A stretch of DNA of 64,000 bases from contig NZ_LS999833.1 in assembly GCF_900537175.1 (NCBI RefSeq), positions 1,240,001 to 1,304,000 of the forward strand, given 5' to 3'. Under the pieces are notes generated by a model. That model was not told the DNA's origin and did no database searches. It saw nothing but the letters and a program-made list of their open reading frames with translations. This DNA is from Lentilitoribacter sp. Alg239-R112. GTDB lineage: Bacteria; Pseudomonadota; Alphaproteobacteria; Rhizobiales; Rhizobiaceae. Shown here in pieces: positions 18,491 through 30,777 of this stretch. How positions within the stretch are numbered: the first letter of the stretch is position 1; each line of letters opens with the position of its first letter. The translations under genes were made by a program, and so were the position numbers.

Positions 18491-18991
18491 TTAGCGATTT
18501 CTTGATATTTGCGTTTTCAATGCCTGTTCAACATTAGATGGCACAAATGGCAAAATATCACCGTCCATCTTTGCTATTTGCCGGACCAATGTGGCTGTGA
18601 TGTGACGAACCTTTGGCGAGGCCGGCAAAAACACAGTTTGAATATCGGATGCCATTGTCTGGTTCATTCCAACCATCTGCATTTCATAGTCAAAATCTGT
18701 GCCGTCACGCAAGCCACGAACAATTACATTTGCGCCAACGTCCTTGGCCACATCAACCAATAGGCCGGAAAAGGAAATAACTTCAACATCAGAAGAACGA
18801 TCAGGCAATATATGAGCAACAGCTTCTAATATCATCTCAGAACGCTGTTCGAATGAGAATAGTGGCTGCTTCGTCGCACTAATGCCGACACCAATAACAA
18901 GCTTAGGTGTAATGTTTAAAGCCGACTTAATCACATCAAGATGACCATTGGTCATCGGGTCAAAAGAACCAGCAAAGAATGCTTTTTTCAT
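18491..18991 (-). CDS. coaD: Phosphopantetheine adenylyltransferase
   Basis: This 166-residue nucleotidyltransferase makes dephospho-CoA from phosphopantetheine and ATP, the penultimate step of CoA synthesis. The N-terminal GSFDPMTNGHLD motif (about residues 7-18) with the TxGH signature and the later GLRDGTDFDYE segment are diagnostic. The start at 18991 has an AGGT element and gives the family N-terminus MKKAFFAGSFDP; the in-frame ATG at 19027 lies within 18 bases of the gyrA stop and is less likely. It follows gyrA in the same direction. Confidence 0.95.
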   Translation of the reverse strand: MKKAFFAGSFDPMTNGHLDVIKSALNITPKLVIGVGISATKQPLFSFEQRSEMILEAVAHILPDRSSDVEVISFSGLLVDVAKDVGANVIVRGLRDGTDFDYEMQMVGMNQTMASDIQTVFLPASPKVRHITATLVRQIAKMDGDILPFVPSNVEQALKTQISRNR

Positions 18992-19044
18992 TTTGTACCT
19001 TTCACCCAAAACAAGGTCATCATTCACTAAAAGTTCACTTACTA

Positions 19045-21879
19045 CTAAGCATCACCCTGCTCAGATTGATCCACGATTGGCGCATCGACTTGATCTACAG
19101 AAGCTTCACCTTCCGATAGCGCATCATCTTCGCTATTGTCTGCAGGTTCACTAATGCAGTCAACAGAAACCACATTTTCTTTCTTCGCAGTTGAGAAAAT
19201 CGTTACACCCTTTGTTGCCCGGCTTGCCATGCGTATACCATTGACTGGTACTCGAATAACTTGCCCGCCATCGGATACTAACATGATCTCATTCTTATCT
19301 TCGACTGGGAATGCGGAGACCAATTTACCAATAGTCGAAGTCTTAGAGGTATCCGTAGCCTTAATGCCTTTACCGCCACGTCCCGAAATTCGGAACTCAT
19401 ATGTAGATGAGCGCTTACCATAGCCTTTTGCGCTTACTGTTAGCACAAATTGCTCTCGAGCCTTTAACTCATCAAAGCGCTCCTGCGACAATTCACCCTC
19501 AACGAGATCCTCATCTTCAACTTCCAGAACAACTTCTTCACCATCATCACCTTCAAGGCGGCGTTCGGCAGCTGCACGTTTGAGATAAGCTGTTCGCTCC
19601 CATGGTTCGGCATCAACATGACCAATAATTGTCATGGAAATAATGTTGTCTTTTTCCGCTAGATTAATACCACGAACACCAACAGAATTCCGTCCCGCAA
19701 ATACGCGAATAGCAGTCACTGGGAACCGAATACATTGACCCAAAGCTGTCGTCAGCAAGACATCATCATGCTCGCTACAAGTTTCTACATTTAATATCTC
19801 ATCGTCATCATCAAGCTTCATCGCAATCTTGCCATTGCGATTAACCTGAACAAAGTCAGACAACTTGTTGCGTCTTACTGTGCCACGAGTTGTTGCAAAC
19901 ATAACATCAAGCTGTGTCCAACTTTCTTCATCTTCAGGAAGCGGCATGATAGACGTAATGCGCTCGCCCTGCTCCAGCGGCAGCATATTAATGAGTGCTT
20001 TGCCACGAGATTGCGGGCTGCCAATCGGCAAACGCCAAACTTTCTCTTTATAAACAATGCCACGAGAAGAGAAAAACAACATCGGCGTATGCGTATTGGC
20101 GACAAACAGACGTGTGACGAAATCCTCGTCTTTGGTCGACATTCCTGAACGACCTTTACCACCACGACGCTGCGCCCGATAAGAGGCCAAAGGAACACGT
20201 TTGATGTAACCGCTATGTGATACGGTTACGACCATATCCTCACGCGCGATTAAATCTTCATCGTCCATATCTGGACCACCTTCCATGATTTCAGTTCGGC
20301 GCGGAACGCCAAACTCATCACGGATGGAAATCATCTCATCACGCACAATGCCCTGAATGCGCATACGAGAGCTTAAGATATCGAGATAATCTTTGATCTC
20401 TGAACCGATGGTATTCAATTCATCTGCAACTTCATCGCGACCTAGTGCTGTCAGGCGAGCCAAACGGAGTTCAAGAATAGCGCGAGCTTGCTCTTCAGAA
20501 AGATTATATGTTTTATCTTCATTAATACGGTGGCGCGGATCATCAATTAGAAGAATAAGAGATTCCACATCCTTAGCAGGCCAGCGCCGCTCCATGAGCT
20601 GTGCTCTAGCCGTTGCAGGATCTGGAGCCTTGCGGATCAAAGCAATAATTTCGTCAATATTCGCAACGGCAATCGCCAAACCAACCAAGACATGCGCTCG
20701 ATCGCGAACTTTACGGAGCAAGAATTTAGTACGACGGCTGATAACTTCCTCACGGAAAGCCACAAAAGCTTTCAGCAAGTCCATAATATTGAGTAGCTCA
20801 GGCTTGCCGCCGTTTAGTGCAACCATATTAACGCCAAAAGACGTTTGTAGCTGTGTGTAGCGGAACAGTTGGTTAAGAATGACCTCTGGTACCGCATCAC
20901 GTTTTAATTCAATAACAACCCGATAGCCTTGCCGATCAGATTCATCACGAAGATCGGAAATACCTTCAATACGCTTATCACGCACAAGCTCAGCCATTTT
21001 CTCAATCATGGCAGCTTTATTTACTTGATAAGGAACCTCGGTAACAATGATTGCATTACGATCATTACGGATCGTTTCAAAATGCGTCTTACCACGCATA
21101 ACAACAGAACCGCGCCCTGTTTCAAACGCACTTTTAATACCTGCTCGACCTAGAATATGCCCACCAGTCGGAAAATCCGGACCCGGCACAATCTCCATGA
21201 GTTCCGGCAGTTCAATTGCAGGGTTTTCCATAACAGCAATACAGCCGTTTATGACCTCAACCAAATTGTGTGGTGGGATATTTGTCGCCATACCAACAGC
21301 AATACCGCCAGCACCGTTGACAAGAAGATTAGGAAAACGAGCGGGGACGACAGTTGGCTCACTACCGGAATTATCGTAAGTTTCTTGGAAATCAACGGTG
21401 TCCTTGTCAATATCTTCGAGCAAGTCGTGAGCAAGCTTGGCAAGACGAGATTCCGTATAACGCATCGCAGCTGGCGGATCACCATCGATGGAACCAAAGT
21501 TGCCCTGTCCATCGACAAGCATCGCTCCCATCGACCAATCTTGGGCCATACGAACCATTGCATCATAGATCGACTGATCACCGTGAGGGTGATATTTACC
21601 CATCACATCACCGACAATACGTGACGATTTCACATATTTACGGTTCCAATGATAATTACCCTCATGCATTGCGTATAAAATACGGCGGTGAACAGGCTTC
21701 AATCCATCTCGAACATCAGGAAGAGCACGTGAAACAATTACGCTCATGGCATAATCAAGATACGAACGCTGCATCTCTTCTACGATTGATATTGGCTCGA
21801 TACCCGGTGTTGGGTCGTTATTTTCTGGTGTAGTTTGGTCGGTCAATTTAAACAGATCACTATTATTGGAATCAATCAC
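19045..21879 (-). CDS. gyrA: DNA gyrase subunit A
   Basis: This 944-residue type IIA topoisomerase subunit cuts and rejoins DNA with GyrB to introduce negative supercoils. The catalytic tyrosine is Tyr141 in AAMRYTE. The quinolone-resistance region reads [10 protein letters not shown], with Gln102 at the place of E. coli Ser83 and Asp106 at that of Asp87. The C-terminal half has the beta-pinwheel blades and a GyrA-box-like QRRGGKG. The tail is acidic. The start shown is a GTG whose AAAGG is almost touching it; a TTG at 21846 giving MTDQTTPEN is an alternative with a more familiar N-terminus. Confidence 0.97.
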   Translation of the reverse strand: MIDSNNSDLFKLTDQTTPENNDPTPGIEPISIVEEMQRSYLDYAMSVIVSRALPDVRDGLKPVHRRILYAMHEGNYHWNRKYVKSSRIVGDVMGKYHPHGDQSIYDAMVRMAQDWSMGAMLVDGQGNFGSIDGDPPAAMRYTESRLAKLAHDLLEDIDKDTVDFQETYDNSGSEPTVVPARFPNLLVNGAGGIAVGMATNIPPHNLVEVINGCIAVMENPAIELPELMEIVPGPDFPTGGHILGRAGIKSAFETGRGSVVMRGKTHFETIRNDRNAIIVTEVPYQVNKAAMIEKMAELVRDKRIEGISDLRDESDRQGYRVVIELKRDAVPEVILNQLFRYTQLQTSFGVNMVALNGGKPELLNIMDLLKAFVAFREEVISRRTKFLLRKVRDRAHVLVGLAIAVANIDEIIALIRKAPDPATARAQLMERRWPAKDVESLILLIDDPRHRINEDKTYNLSEEQARAILELRLARLTALGRDEVADELNTIGSEIKDYLDILSSRMRIQGIVRDEMISIRDEFGVPRRTEIMEGGPDMDDEDLIAREDMVVTVSHSGYIKRVPLASYRAQRRGGKGRSGMSTKDEDFVTRLFVANTHTPMLFFSSRGIVYKEKVWRLPIGSPQSRGKALINMLPLEQGERITSIMPLPEDEESWTQLDVMFATTRGTVRRNKLSDFVQVNRNGKIAMKLDDDDEILNVETCSEHDDVLLTTALGQCIRFPVTAIRVFAGRNSVGVRGINLAEKDNIISMTIIGHVDAEPWERTAYLKRAAAERRLEGDDGEEVVLEVEDEDLVEGELSQERFDELKAREQFVLTVSAKGYGKRSSTYEFRISGRGGKGIKATDTSKTSTIGKLVSAFPVEDKNEIMLVSDGGQVIRVPVNGIRMASRATKGVTIFSTAKKENVVSVDCISEPADNSEDDALSEGEASVDQVDAPIVDQSEQGDA

Positions 21880-22030
21880 CTTTTATAGCGCAGACAGTCT
21901 CCGCTTGCTAATATCTGTTTTACTTTAATAGGGGATAAGCCCATAAAGGCTGTTGAAAGATGGTTTAAGTGAAAAATTATACATTTAAAGCCATATCAAA
22001 ACAGATATTTGCACGTGTCGGGGGTCTAAA

Positions 22031-22660
22031 TTGTCATCAGATTTAATCATCAGCGCATTCACAACATTAATCATTATGTTTGACCCGCCGGGCATGGCCG
22101 CTATTTTCTTAGGTTTAACTGCTGATATGAGCCGCTCTGAACGGTTTCAGGTCGCCTTACGTGCCTGCGTGATCGCTTTAGCCCTGTTAGCTACATTCGC
22201 CATTCTCGGCTCAAAAATTCTTACGACTTTAGGGATCAGTCTTGGCGCGTTCAGAATAGCTGGCGGGTTGCTACTATTTTGGATATCGTTTGAGATGTTA
22301 TTCGAAAGGCGGCAAAAGCGGCAGGAAGCGAGCGCCGAAACAGCCATCACAAAAGACCACATCGCAAATATAGCCGTATTCCCACTTGCAATACCGCTTA
22401 TTTCAGGCCCGGGCGCGATATCAGCTGTAATCTTGCTTTCAGCTTCATTTAAGGGCGTTGCAATGACATCAGCTTTGATTGGAGTTATAATCGCAGCCCT
22501 AATCGTGCTATTTATAAGTCTCGTGATAACAGACAGGCTGGATAAATTACTCGGCACAACAGGACGAATGATTCTGACACGTTTAATGGGTCTTGTTTTG
22601 GCAGCCTTATCAGTTCAATTTGTCGTTGATGGTATTAATTCAATTTGGACCTTCGGATAA
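22031..22660 (+). CDS. MarC family integral membrane protein
   Basis: This 209-residue polytopic protein of the MarC/UPF0056 family has about six transmembrane helices. The family motif region MFDPPGMAAIFLGLT (about 16-30) and the later FPLAIPLISGPGAISAVILL (about 115-134) are clear. The start is a TTG at 22031, since the first hydrophobic helix begins right after it and the next ATG would truncate that helix. It is divergent from gyrA. Family function is unresolved; the original link to multiple antibiotic resistance has not held up. Confidence 0.88.
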   Translation: MSSDLIISAFTTLIIMFDPPGMAAIFLGLTADMSRSERFQVALRACVIALALLATFAILGSKILTTLGISLGAFRIAGGLLLFWISFEMLFERRQKRQEASAETAITKDHIANIAVFPLAIPLISGPGAISAVILLSASFKGVAMTSALIGVIIAALIVLFISLVITDRLDKLLGTTGRMILTRLMGLVLAALSVQFVVDGINSIWTFG

Positions 22661-22673
22661 TATCAAACCAGAA

Positions 22674-23036
22674 TCATCTCGGAAGCTCTAACTTGAACTC
22701 TTTGCCGCCATATTTATGAACACTATCATGAGCACGAATGAGTACGTATTTCACGTCCTCAGGAATTTCGATATTTGATAATGACCGCGTAAATGGCTGC
22801 TCATTAACATGTGGGTGAGCGAGAACGCGCGTGCCCAATATGTTTCCATCTGAGTCAACCACGTCCCATTTATCAGCGTAATGATCCCAGCCCTCATCTG
22901 CATGCTTAACTGTCACTGAAAAACGGTAGCTGCCGCTAGCATTCTTCTCTGCCTTCACATCCAATACATCTACTTCTCCAGCGGTTGCGGAAAAGCTCGA
23001 AAATAAAATGATAAAACCGGAAATCAAAAGTCGCAT
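22674..23036 (-). CDS. Conserved hypothetical exported protein
   Basis: This 120-residue protein starts with a signal peptide (MRLLISGFIILFSSFSATAG) and has a mature domain of about 100 residues predicted to be all beta, with the segment HADEGWDHYADKWDV and ending in KFELELPR-like sequence. The start at 23036 was preferred over an ATG 54 bases upstream that would add a polar extension before the signal. No catalytic motif or metal site is obvious. It is monocistronic between marC and ssb. I recognise it only as a conserved alphaproteobacterial hypothetical. Confidence 0.75.
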   Translation of the reverse strand: MRLLISGFIILFSSFSATAGEVDVLDVKAEKNASGSYRFSVTVKHADEGWDHYADKWDVVDSDGNILGTRVLAHPHVNEQPFTRSLSNIEIPEDVKYVLIRAHDSVHKYGGKEFKLELPR

Positions 23037-23142
23037 ATTACTCACACTTCGCTCGATGATCGTTTGAGATAACAATAGGCCATTAGGCAAACGAAATCAT
23101 CTGACAATTGCGTTATCAAAAATGCCTGACTAAATATCCCGA

Positions 23143-23655
23143 TCAAAACGGGATATCATCGTCCATATCATTAGAAAAGCCGCCAGAATCACCGGAACCA
23201 CCAGGAATATTTCCACCACCTTGGTTACCGCTACCCTGACTTCCACCAAAGTTGCCTCCACCTTGGTTGCTACCAAAGTTACCTCCGCCACCTTGGTTGT
23301 CGTTCCGGCCATCAAGCATTGTCAAAGTCGAGTTAAAACCCTGTAGCACGACTTCCGTCGAATATTTATCTTGCCCGTTTTGATCTTGCCATTTGCGTGT
23401 TTGCAACGCGCCCTCAAGATAAACTTTCGAGCCCTTTTTCAAATAGTTTTCCGCAACACGGCATAGACCCTCAGAAAAGATCACAACACGGTGCCATTCT
23501 GTCTTATCTCGACGCTCGCCTGTATTTTTATCACGCCAGCTTTCCGATGTCGCGATTGAAAGATTAACAATCGGACGACCATCTTGTGTGCGCTTTACAT
23601 CTGGATCAGCACCAAGATTGCCAACCAAAATAACTTTATTCACACTGCCCGCCAT
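23143..23655 (-). CDS. ssb: Single-stranded DNA-binding protein
   Basis: This 170-residue SSB has an N-terminal OB fold ([19 protein letters not shown], then WHRVVIF), a glycine/asparagine-rich linker of about 60 residues with repeated GGGNFG units, and the conserved acidic tip DDDIPF that recruits repair and replication proteins. The start at 23655 gives the family N-terminus; the earlier frame start lacks support. It is divergent from uvrA and shares an intergenic LexA box, so both are probably SOS-controlled. Confidence 0.97.
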   Translation of the reverse strand: MAGSVNKVILVGNLGADPDVKRTQDGRPIVNLSIATSESWRDKNTGERRDKTEWHRVVIFSEGLCRVAENYLKKGSKVYLEGALQTRKWQDQNGQDKYSTEVVLQGFNSTLTMLDGRNDNQGGGGNFGSNQGGGNFGGSQGSGNQGGGNIPGGSGDSGGFSNDMDDDIPF

Positions 23656-23802
23656 GTCAAAACCTTTCAAAATATACTAATGCCAACGCTGAGTACGCTT
23701 AGCTACGCATTAACCCAGCTTAGTCGGTCATGTCCCACCACAAATCATCCTATTTATCTAAATCCACATATAAATATGAAATACTCAGAAAAAGGCTGGT
23801 TT

Positions 23803-23817
23803 GTTCTATTTTTGTTC
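23803..23817. promoter_or_regulatory. LexA box between ssb and uvrA
   Basis: GTTC at 23803-23806 and GTTC at 23814-23817 are seven bases apart, the alphaproteobacterial LexA operator. It lies about 120 bases upstream of uvrA and 150 bases upstream of ssb. A divergent ssb-uvrA promoter region under LexA is well known in Proteobacteria. Confidence 0.8.
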
Positions 23818-23939
23818 TATATATCACAATGCGCAGTGTCAAGAGAATCAAATCTTGGATTAATTAAAACCAGTGCTCGACTTGAGCGTAAAGAAGAGTA
23901 ATACCATCTATCTTCCAGTTGACATGTAATGGACCATTC

Positions 23940-26837
23940 ATGAGCGAGTTAAAGACAATATCAGTACGTGGCGCGCGCGAACACAATCTCAAAAGCGTTG
24001 ACATCGACCTCCCACGAAACAAACTAATCGTAATGACGGGGCTATCCGGCTCGGGCAAATCCTCACTCGCATTTGATACAATCTATGCTGAGGGTCAACG
24101 GCGCTATGTTGAAAGTCTATCTGCCTATGCACGCCAGTTTTTGGAAATGATGCAAAAACCGGACGTTGATCAAATTGAAGGCCTCTCTCCAGCAATTTCA
24201 ATTGAGCAGAAGACAACAAGCCGTAACCCGCGTTCGACGGTCGGCACTGTCACTGAAATTTATGATTACATGCGCCTCTTGTTTGCTCGCGTCGGCGTTC
24301 CCTACTCGCCTACGACAGGCCTCCCGATTGAGAGTCAGACCGTAAGTCAGATGGTAGATCGCGTTCTGGAGCTAGAAGAAGGAACACGTCTTTATATACT
24401 TGCTCCGCTTATTCGCGGCAGAAAAGGCGAATATCGCAAAGAGATGGCTGAGTTGATGAAAAAAGGCTATCAACGCCTTAAGGTCGATGGCCAATATTAC
24501 GAAATTGCTGACGTACCCGACCTTGATAAAAAATTCAAACATGACATCGATGTCGTGGTCGATCGTGTCGTGGTCCGTCCTGATAGTGCTGCGCGTTTGG
24601 CAGATAGTATAGAAACCTGTTTGAAGCTGTCAGAAGGTCTGGCAATAGCTGAATTTGCCGACAAACCTTTGCCTGATTCTGAAACCGCGTCGGGCTCAAA
24701 AAACAAATCAAAAAACGAAACACATGAACGCATAATGTTTTCTGAGAAGTTTGCCTGTCCTGTGTCTGGCTTTACAATACCGGAAATCGAGCCTCGCTTG
24801 TTTTCGTTTAACAACCCATTTGGCGCTTGCCCCACTTGCGATGGGCTGGGTAGCCAAAAAAAGATTAGCCCTGATTTAATCGTACCAGATCAAGGAAAAA
24901 CTTTACGCGATGGAGCAATTGCACCTTGGTCTAAGTCTTCGTCACCATACTATAAGCAAACGCTGGAAGCGCTTGGAAAACACTTTAATTTCAAAATGAG
25001 CGATTGCTGGTTTGAGTTAACAGAGACGGCGCAAAAGGCGATCCTAAACGGCACTAAAGACAAGATCGAATTCAACTATGATGACGGCCTGCGTTCTTAT
25101 AAAACGTCTAAAAATTTCGAAGGTATTATCCCCAATCTGGAGCGGCGTTGGCGCGAAACTGACAGCAACTGGGCTCGCGATGAAATTGAGCGTTACATGT
25201 CTCAAGCTTCCTGCCCTTCTTGCAAAGGCTTCCGCCTAAAACCTGAAACACTGGCAGTAAAACTTGACGGCAAACATATTGGCCAAGTTAGCCAAATGTC
25301 CATTCGCGGGGCTGGTGATTGGTTTGATTCTCTTCCATCAAAACTAAATGACAAGCAAATGGAAATAGCGGAACGTATTTTGAAGGAAATCCGCGAGCGT
25401 TTAAAATTCCTCAATGATGTTGGTCTTGATTACCTGACACTATCTCGAAATTCAGGCACCCTATCTGGTGGTGAGAGTCAGAGAATTCGGCTGGCATCTC
25501 AAATTGGTTCAGGCCTAACAGGCGTACTATATGTCTTGGATGAACCATCAATTGGCCTTCATCAACGCGACAATGCCCGCCTTCTTGATACCTTGCGTCA
25601 CCTAAGAGATATCGGCAATACCGTGATTGTGGTTGAACATGATGAAGATGCGATTTTAACAGCAGATTATGTCGTTGATATTGGCCCAGCCGCAGGTATT
25701 CACGGAGGCGAAATCATTGCCAAAGGAACACCAAAACAAGTTATGGCAAGTAAGAAATCACTAACTGGCCAATATCTTACAGGTGCCATTGAAATACCAA
25801 ATAGAGAAGTGCGTCGAAAACCAGTAAAAGGAAGACATATCAAAGTTGTAGGAGCAAAAGCTAATAATTTAAAAAATGTAACAGCCGAGATCCCTCTAGG
25901 TCTGTTCACTGCAGTAACGGGCGTTTCAGGTGGAGGAAAATCTACACTCCTTATTGAAACATTATATAAAGCTGCTGCGCGTCGAATTATGGGCGCACGC
26001 GATAATCCGGCAGCTCACGATCATATTGAGGGTTTTGAATTTATCGATAAAGTTATTGATATTGATCAATCTCCAATTGGTCGGACACCACGGTCAAATC
26101 CGGCGACTTATACAGGTGCCTTTACACCAATAAGAGAATGGTTCGCCGGATTACCAGAAGCTAAGGCTCGAGGTTACCAGCCTGGACGTTTTTCATTCAA
26201 CGTAAAAGGCGGACGTTGCGAAGCATGCCAAGGTGATGGTGTTATAAAAATTGAAATGCACTTCCTGCCCGATGTGTATGTGACTTGTGATGTATGTCAC
26301 GGCAAACGCTACAACAAAGAGACTCTCGACGTCATGTTTAAGGGCAAATCTATAGCCGATGTACTTGACATGACGGTCGAGGAAGGTTGCGTTTTTTTTG
26401 ACGCCTTCCCTGCTGTTCGCGACAAGTTGGTCACTCTAAAACGGGTCGGACTTGATTATATCAAAGTTGGTCAACAGGCCACCACCCTTTCTGGTGGTGA
26501 AGCGCAACGCGTTAAACTCGCCAAAGAACTCTCAAAACGATCAACAGGCAAAACTCTGTATATATTAGATGAGCCAACCACAGGCCTACATTTTCATGAC
26601 ATCGCAAAACTGCTGGACGTATTGCAAGAACTGGTGGATCAAGGAAATTCTCTCGCGGTGATCGAACATAATCTCGAAGTTATTAAAAGTGCCGATTGGG
26701 TTATAGATCTTGGTCCTGAGGGCGGCGATGGCGGTGGAGAAATCGTAGCTACAGGCACACCGGAAGATGTGGCAAAAGTTGAACGTTCTTACACCGGGCA
26801 ATTTTTGAAAGAACTATTTGAACGTCGCGCTAAGTAG
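23940..26837 (+). CDS. uvrA: Excinuclease ABC subunit A
   Basis: This 965-residue ABC-type ATPase recognises damaged DNA in nucleotide excision repair. The first Walker A is GLSGSGKSS near residue 34, the second GVSGGGKST near residue 660. Zinc-finger cysteine pairs are visible as CPTCDG, CPSCKG and CEACQGDG / CDVCHGKR. Two ABC signatures ([24 protein letters not shown]) are intact. The ATG at 23940 gives the standard [17 protein letters not shown] start; an in-frame TTG 21 bases earlier was rejected. The upstream LexA box indicates SOS induction. Confidence 0.98.
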   Translation: MSELKTISVRGAREHNLKSVDIDLPRNKLIVMTGLSGSGKSSLAFDTIYAEGQRRYVESLSAYARQFLEMMQKPDVDQIEGLSPAISIEQKTTSRNPRSTVGTVTEIYDYMRLLFARVGVPYSPTTGLPIESQTVSQMVDRVLELEEGTRLYILAPLIRGRKGEYRKEMAELMKKGYQRLKVDGQYYEIADVPDLDKKFKHDIDVVVDRVVVRPDSAARLADSIETCLKLSEGLAIAEFADKPLPDSETASGSKNKSKNETHERIMFSEKFACPVSGFTIPEIEPRLFSFNNPFGACPTCDGLGSQKKISPDLIVPDQGKTLRDGAIAPWSKSSSPYYKQTLEALGKHFNFKMSDCWFELTETAQKAILNGTKDKIEFNYDDGLRSYKTSKNFEGIIPNLERRWRETDSNWARDEIERYMSQASCPSCKGFRLKPETLAVKLDGKHIGQVSQMSIRGAGDWFDSLPSKLNDKQMEIAERILKEIRERLKFLNDVGLDYLTLSRNSGTLSGGESQRIRLASQIGSGLTGVLYVLDEPSIGLHQRDNARLLDTLRHLRDIGNTVIVVEHDEDAILTADYVVDIGPAAGIHGGEIIAKGTPKQVMASKKSLTGQYLTGAIEIPNREVRRKPVKGRHIKVVGAKANNLKNVTAEIPLGLFTAVTGVSGGGKSTLLIETLYKAAARRIMGARDNPAAHDHIEGFEFIDKVIDIDQSPIGRTPRSNPATYTGAFTPIREWFAGLPEAKARGYQPGRFSFNVKGGRCEACQGDGVIKIEMHFLPDVYVTCDVCHGKRYNKETLDVMFKGKSIADVLDMTVEEGCVFFDAFPAVRDKLVTLKRVGLDYIKVGQQATTLSGGEAQRVKLAKELSKRSTGKTLYILDEPTTGLHFHDIAKLLDVLQELVDQGNSLAVIEHNLEVIKSADWVIDLGPEGGDGGGEIVATGTPEDVAKVERSYTGQFLKELFERRAK

Positions 26838-26879
26838 ATAAATTTTGGTTTCCAACGACAAAACTCTCAGGAGGCATTC

Positions 26880-27326
26880 ATGAGAACAGGATATCAACGT
26901 ATTACACCCTATCTTATCTGCAGGGATGCAAGTCGCGCGATTGATTTTTATGAAAAACATTTCAACGCACAAGAGATCTACAGGCTTGAATCTCCCGATG
27001 GAAAAATAATGCATAGCGAGCTGGATTTTCAGAATTGTCGTATTATGATAAGTGATGAATTTGAGCAGATGGGCATCAAATCACCTTTATCATATGATGG
27101 AACACCAGTGTCCATAAACATCTATGTTGATGATATCGATACGACCTTTAACAATATGATATCTGACGGATGTAAAACTCTTACTCAGATTGAAAATCAG
27201 TTTCACGGCGATCGATCAGGAAAACTACAAGATCCATTTGGTCATATCTGGCACATAGCTAGCAATTTGGAAGATGTAGGTACCGAGGAAATCAAACGCC
27301 GATTCAATGAGATGATGAAAGGTTAA
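26880..27326 (+). CDS. VOC family protein, PhnB-like
   Basis: This 148-residue protein is of the PhnB/3-demethylubiquinone-9 3-methyltransferase-like VOC group. It starts GYQRITPYLICRDASRAIDFYEKHF and has the family element DPFGHIWHIASNLEDVG near the C-terminus followed by a short helical tail with KRRFNEMMKG. A strong AGGAGG ribosome-binding site precedes the ATG. It follows uvrA by 42 bases in the same direction and may be co-transcribed. The ligand is unknown. Confidence 0.87.
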   Translation: MRTGYQRITPYLICRDASRAIDFYEKHFNAQEIYRLESPDGKIMHSELDFQNCRIMISDEFEQMGIKSPLSYDGTPVSINIYVDDIDTTFNNMISDGCKTLTQIENQFHGDRSGKLQDPFGHIWHIASNLEDVGTEEIKRRFNEMMKG

Positions 27327-27990
<664 letters not shown>

Positions 27991-28064
27991 TCTCAACTCA
28001 TAGAAAAAATCATCGGCTGCTTTCAGCAGCTAAATTTTCGTCATACTGAATAAGGAATTGTAAC

Positions 28065-29474
28065 ATGACGACTGCTAAAGATATTTTAAAGCAAATCAAA
28101 GAAGAAGACATCAAGTTTGTTGATCTTCGTTTTTCTGACCCGCGCGGTAAGGTGCATCACGTAACGATGGACGTTAGCGTTGTTGATGAAGACATGTTCG
28201 CAGATGGCGTCATGTTTGATGGTTCATCAATTGAAGGCTGGAGAGCCATTAATGAATCAGACATGGTTATGATGCCTGATTGCTCAACATGCCACGTTGA
28301 TCCGTTCTTCGCACAATCTACAATCGCAATTACATGCGACATCTTAGATCCGGTCACAGGTGAAGGTTACAACCGTGACCCACGCTCAATTGCGAAAAAA
28401 GCTGAAGCTTACATGCAGGCGTCCGGTGTTGGTGATACTGTTTATGTGGGGCCAGAGCCAGAATTCTTCATCTTTGATGATGTTAAGTTTAAAGCTGACC
28501 CATACAACACAGGGTTCAAACTCGATTCAACTGAATTGCCAACAAACAATGACACTGACTATGAGACAGGCAACCTTGGTCACCGTCCGCGCGTAAAAGG
28601 CGGTTATTTTCCATTACCACCAGTAGATTCTGAGCAAGACATGCGTTCAGAAATGTTGACTGTGATGAAGGAAATGGGCGTAAAAGTTGAGAAGCACCAC
28701 CACGAAGTGGCGGCAGCTCAACACGAGCTTGGTGTCATGTTTGATGAAATGACAATCAATGCTGATAAAGTTCAGATCTACAAATATGTTGTGCACCAAG
28801 TTGCAAACGCCTACGGCAAAACGGCAACATTTATGCCTAAACCAGTATATGGCGATAACGGCACAGGCATGCACGTTCACCAGTCCATCTGGAAAGATGG
28901 AAAGCCAACATTTGCTGGTGATGAATATGCAGGTCTTTCTGAAAACTGCCTATACTATATTGGTGGCATTATTAAGCACGCTAAAGCACTTAACGCCTTT
29001 ACAAACCCAACAACAAACTCCTACAAGCGTCTGGTTCCTGGCTACGAAGCCCCTGTTCTACTTGCATATTCTGCACGTAACCGTTCAGCGTCTTGTCGCA
29101 TTCCATTTGGTTCATCACCAAAATCAAAACGTGTAGAAGTTCGTTTCCCAGATCCAATGGCTAACCCATACCTTGCATTCGCAGCAATGCTTATGGCTGG
29201 CCTAGATGGCATCAAAAACAAAATCCATCCGGGCAAACCAATGGATAAAGACCTTTACGATCTTCCTCCAAAAGAACTTAAGAAGATCCCAACAGTATGT
29301 GCTTCATTGCGTGAGGCTCTTGAAGCACTCAACAAAGATCGCAAATTCTTGACTGCTGGCGGTGTATTTGATGATGATCAAATTGATTCATACATCGAAT
29401 TGAAAATGGAAGAAGTTATACGTCTCGAACACACTCCGCATCCGGTTGAGTTCGACATGTATTACTCTGCATAA
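28065..29474 (+). CDS. glnA: Glutamine synthetase type I
   Basis: This 469-residue dodecameric enzyme makes glutamine from glutamate, ammonia and ATP. The signature FDGSSIEGW is near residues 50-58, the metal-binding region PEPEFFIFD near 129, and the adenylylation tyrosine is Tyr398 in KDLYDLPP, so activity is expected to be controlled by GlnE. It is co-transcribed with glnB and ends at a strong terminator. Confidence 0.98.
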   Translation: MTTAKDILKQIKEEDIKFVDLRFSDPRGKVHHVTMDVSVVDEDMFADGVMFDGSSIEGWRAINESDMVMMPDCSTCHVDPFFAQSTIAITCDILDPVTGEGYNRDPRSIAKKAEAYMQASGVGDTVYVGPEPEFFIFDDVKFKADPYNTGFKLDSTELPTNNDTDYETGNLGHRPRVKGGYFPLPPVDSEQDMRSEMLTVMKEMGVKVEKHHHEVAAAQHELGVMFDEMTINADKVQIYKYVVHQVANAYGKTATFMPKPVYGDNGTGMHVHQSIWKDGKPTFAGDEYAGLSENCLYYIGGIIKHAKALNAFTNPTTNSYKRLVPGYEAPVLLAYSARNRSASCRIPFGSSPKSKRVEVRFPDPMANPYLAFAAMLMAGLDGIKNKIHPGKPMDKDLYDLPPKELKKIPTVCASLREALEALNKDRKFLTAGGVFDDDQIDSYIELKMEEVIRLEHTPHPVEFDMYYSA

Positions 29475-29493
29475 TCTTTAAATTATAAATACG

Positions 29494-29524
29494 AAAAGCC
29501 CCGTTGGAAACATCGGGGCTTTTT
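29494..29524. terminator. Terminator between convergent glnA and the glycolipid cluster
   Basis: AAAAGCCCCG and CGGGGCTTTT form a ten-pair stem with a ten-base loop, ending in a T run on the plus strand. It lies 20 bases after glnA and 12 bases before the stop codon of the convergent membrane-protein gene, so it may serve both strands. Confidence 0.88.
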
Positions 29525-29535
29525 ATATTTTGCGA

Positions 29536-30750
29536 TTAAGCCGCAGCTCCCTCTCGTTGAAAAGTGGCCGTCAGATATGTGCTTATAGCGGGCGAAAGCG
29601 ACAGATAAAGCACAAAAAGTGGCGTGAAATATGTTCGCGTGTCGGGGATGGGAAACACAACAAATTTTCCACCAAGACCAATTAAACACCCCCAGAATAA
29701 TAGATTAGCAGTTTTGTCCACCTGAACATCCGAGCGCCACAATATATAACGCATTAGAACAGCCAGAAGAGTAAGCACCAACCAACTCTGTTGGATAAGT
29801 GAGTATGTAATACCTCTTACTAGCGCAGTGAAATAGTAGATAATATTAAAATCGGGATCAAAGCCGATAAGGGTTTCTGAATACGTATTGAGTGAGAACA
29901 TAAAATGCGTCCACCAACCAGGATGACCCGCTGCACCAGTTAATACTGGATAGAGTAGTAATGCTCCGATAGTCGCTACGGCTGGCACAACTGCCCGCCC
30001 TCCGAACAATACCAACGCCAACACCAATCCTGTGAGGACGATTAATAATTCCGGCCTAATTGCAAAACTGATGAGAAACAGCGATGTCGCAATGATAATT
30101 GAAAGCCACGATGAGCTGCGCCAATAAATATACGCTCCCAGAGAGAATATTGCCGCTTGAACGATGTCAGGTCCGCCATTGCGCATAAGTTCCGCATAGC
30201 CTGTAAATGCAAATAATCCGACAAACAATGGAGCCAATACCAATGCTCCCGCCGACCAAAGCCATGCTATTACTACCACACCCAGAACGAGGCCAGCTAC
30301 AACTGACATGGTGTTCATGACTTTTACACCACCGAGGAATGGTTTAAGCACTCGTATCGCTTCAATATAAAGATATTTGACTTTATACATCACCAACATA
30401 GACCCAAATGCTTCCGCATCGGTAGATTGTCGCAGTCGATAACTATCTCCCTCCGCTAATTCCTTGTATTCTGCGGGCGAAACACTGTTTTTTACCTTGG
30501 CATAGACTTCTCTATGGACAGTTTTGATATCTTTATCACCTTCCACCATTTCGGCGGAGGCAAGATAGGCGATCATATCCCAATTAACGGAAGGCTGCGT
30601 GATAGAATAAACTGCTGTGAGCGCAACAAATCCGGCTAGGAACAGAGCCCCCAGCCACGCACTCAATTGACTAAGTTTTTTATCACACCAAATCAAGAGA
30701 GGCGTGAAAACACTTCTGACTATATTGCTATTAAACAATCCATTAAACAC
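29536..30750 (-). CDS. Polytopic membrane protein, probable GT-C type glycosyltransferase
   Basis: This 404-residue protein has about ten predicted transmembrane helices. Its first extracytoplasmic loop carries NWDMIAYLASAEMVEGD near residues 55-71; an acidic residue in this loop is the hallmark of GT-C enzymes that use polyprenyl-phosphate sugars. Other hydrophilic elements are ELMRNGGPDI and PDTRTYFTPLF. It is the last gene of the minus-strand cluster, 27 bases after the aminotransferase. I infer that it transfers the sugar made by the upstream enzymes to an envelope acceptor. The start is a GTG with no clear ribosome-binding site, so the N-terminus is uncertain. Confidence 0.6.
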   Translation of the reverse strand: MFNGLFNSNIVRSVFTPLLIWCDKKLSQLSAWLGALFLAGFVALTAVYSITQPSVNWDMIAYLASAEMVEGDKDIKTVHREVYAKVKNSVSPAEYKELAEGDSYRLRQSTDAEAFGSMLVMYKVKYLYIEAIRVLKPFLGGVKVMNTMSVVAGLVLGVVVIAWLWSAGALVLAPLFVGLFAFTGYAELMRNGGPDIVQAAIFSLGAYIYWRSSSWLSIIIATSLFLISFAIRPELLIVLTGLVLALVLFGGRAVVPAVATIGALLLYPVLTGAAGHPGWWTHFMFSLNTYSETLIGFDPDFNIIYYFTALVRGITYSLIQQSWLVLTLLAVLMRYILWRSDVQVDKTANLLFWGCLIGLGGKFVVFPIPDTRTYFTPLFVLYLSLSPAISTYLTATFQREGAAA

Positions 30751-30777
30751 GATAGATATGATGCTCGCTTGTTTTGC

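Noticed and set aside
21354..21833. Plus-strand frame of 159 codons inside gyrA
   Set aside because: It is antisense to the most conserved part of GyrA and has no family resemblance.
23200..23300. Tandem repeat in ssb
   Set aside because: This is the glycine-rich linker normally found in SSB proteins, coded by GGTGGxxxC-type codons. It is not an independent DNA element.
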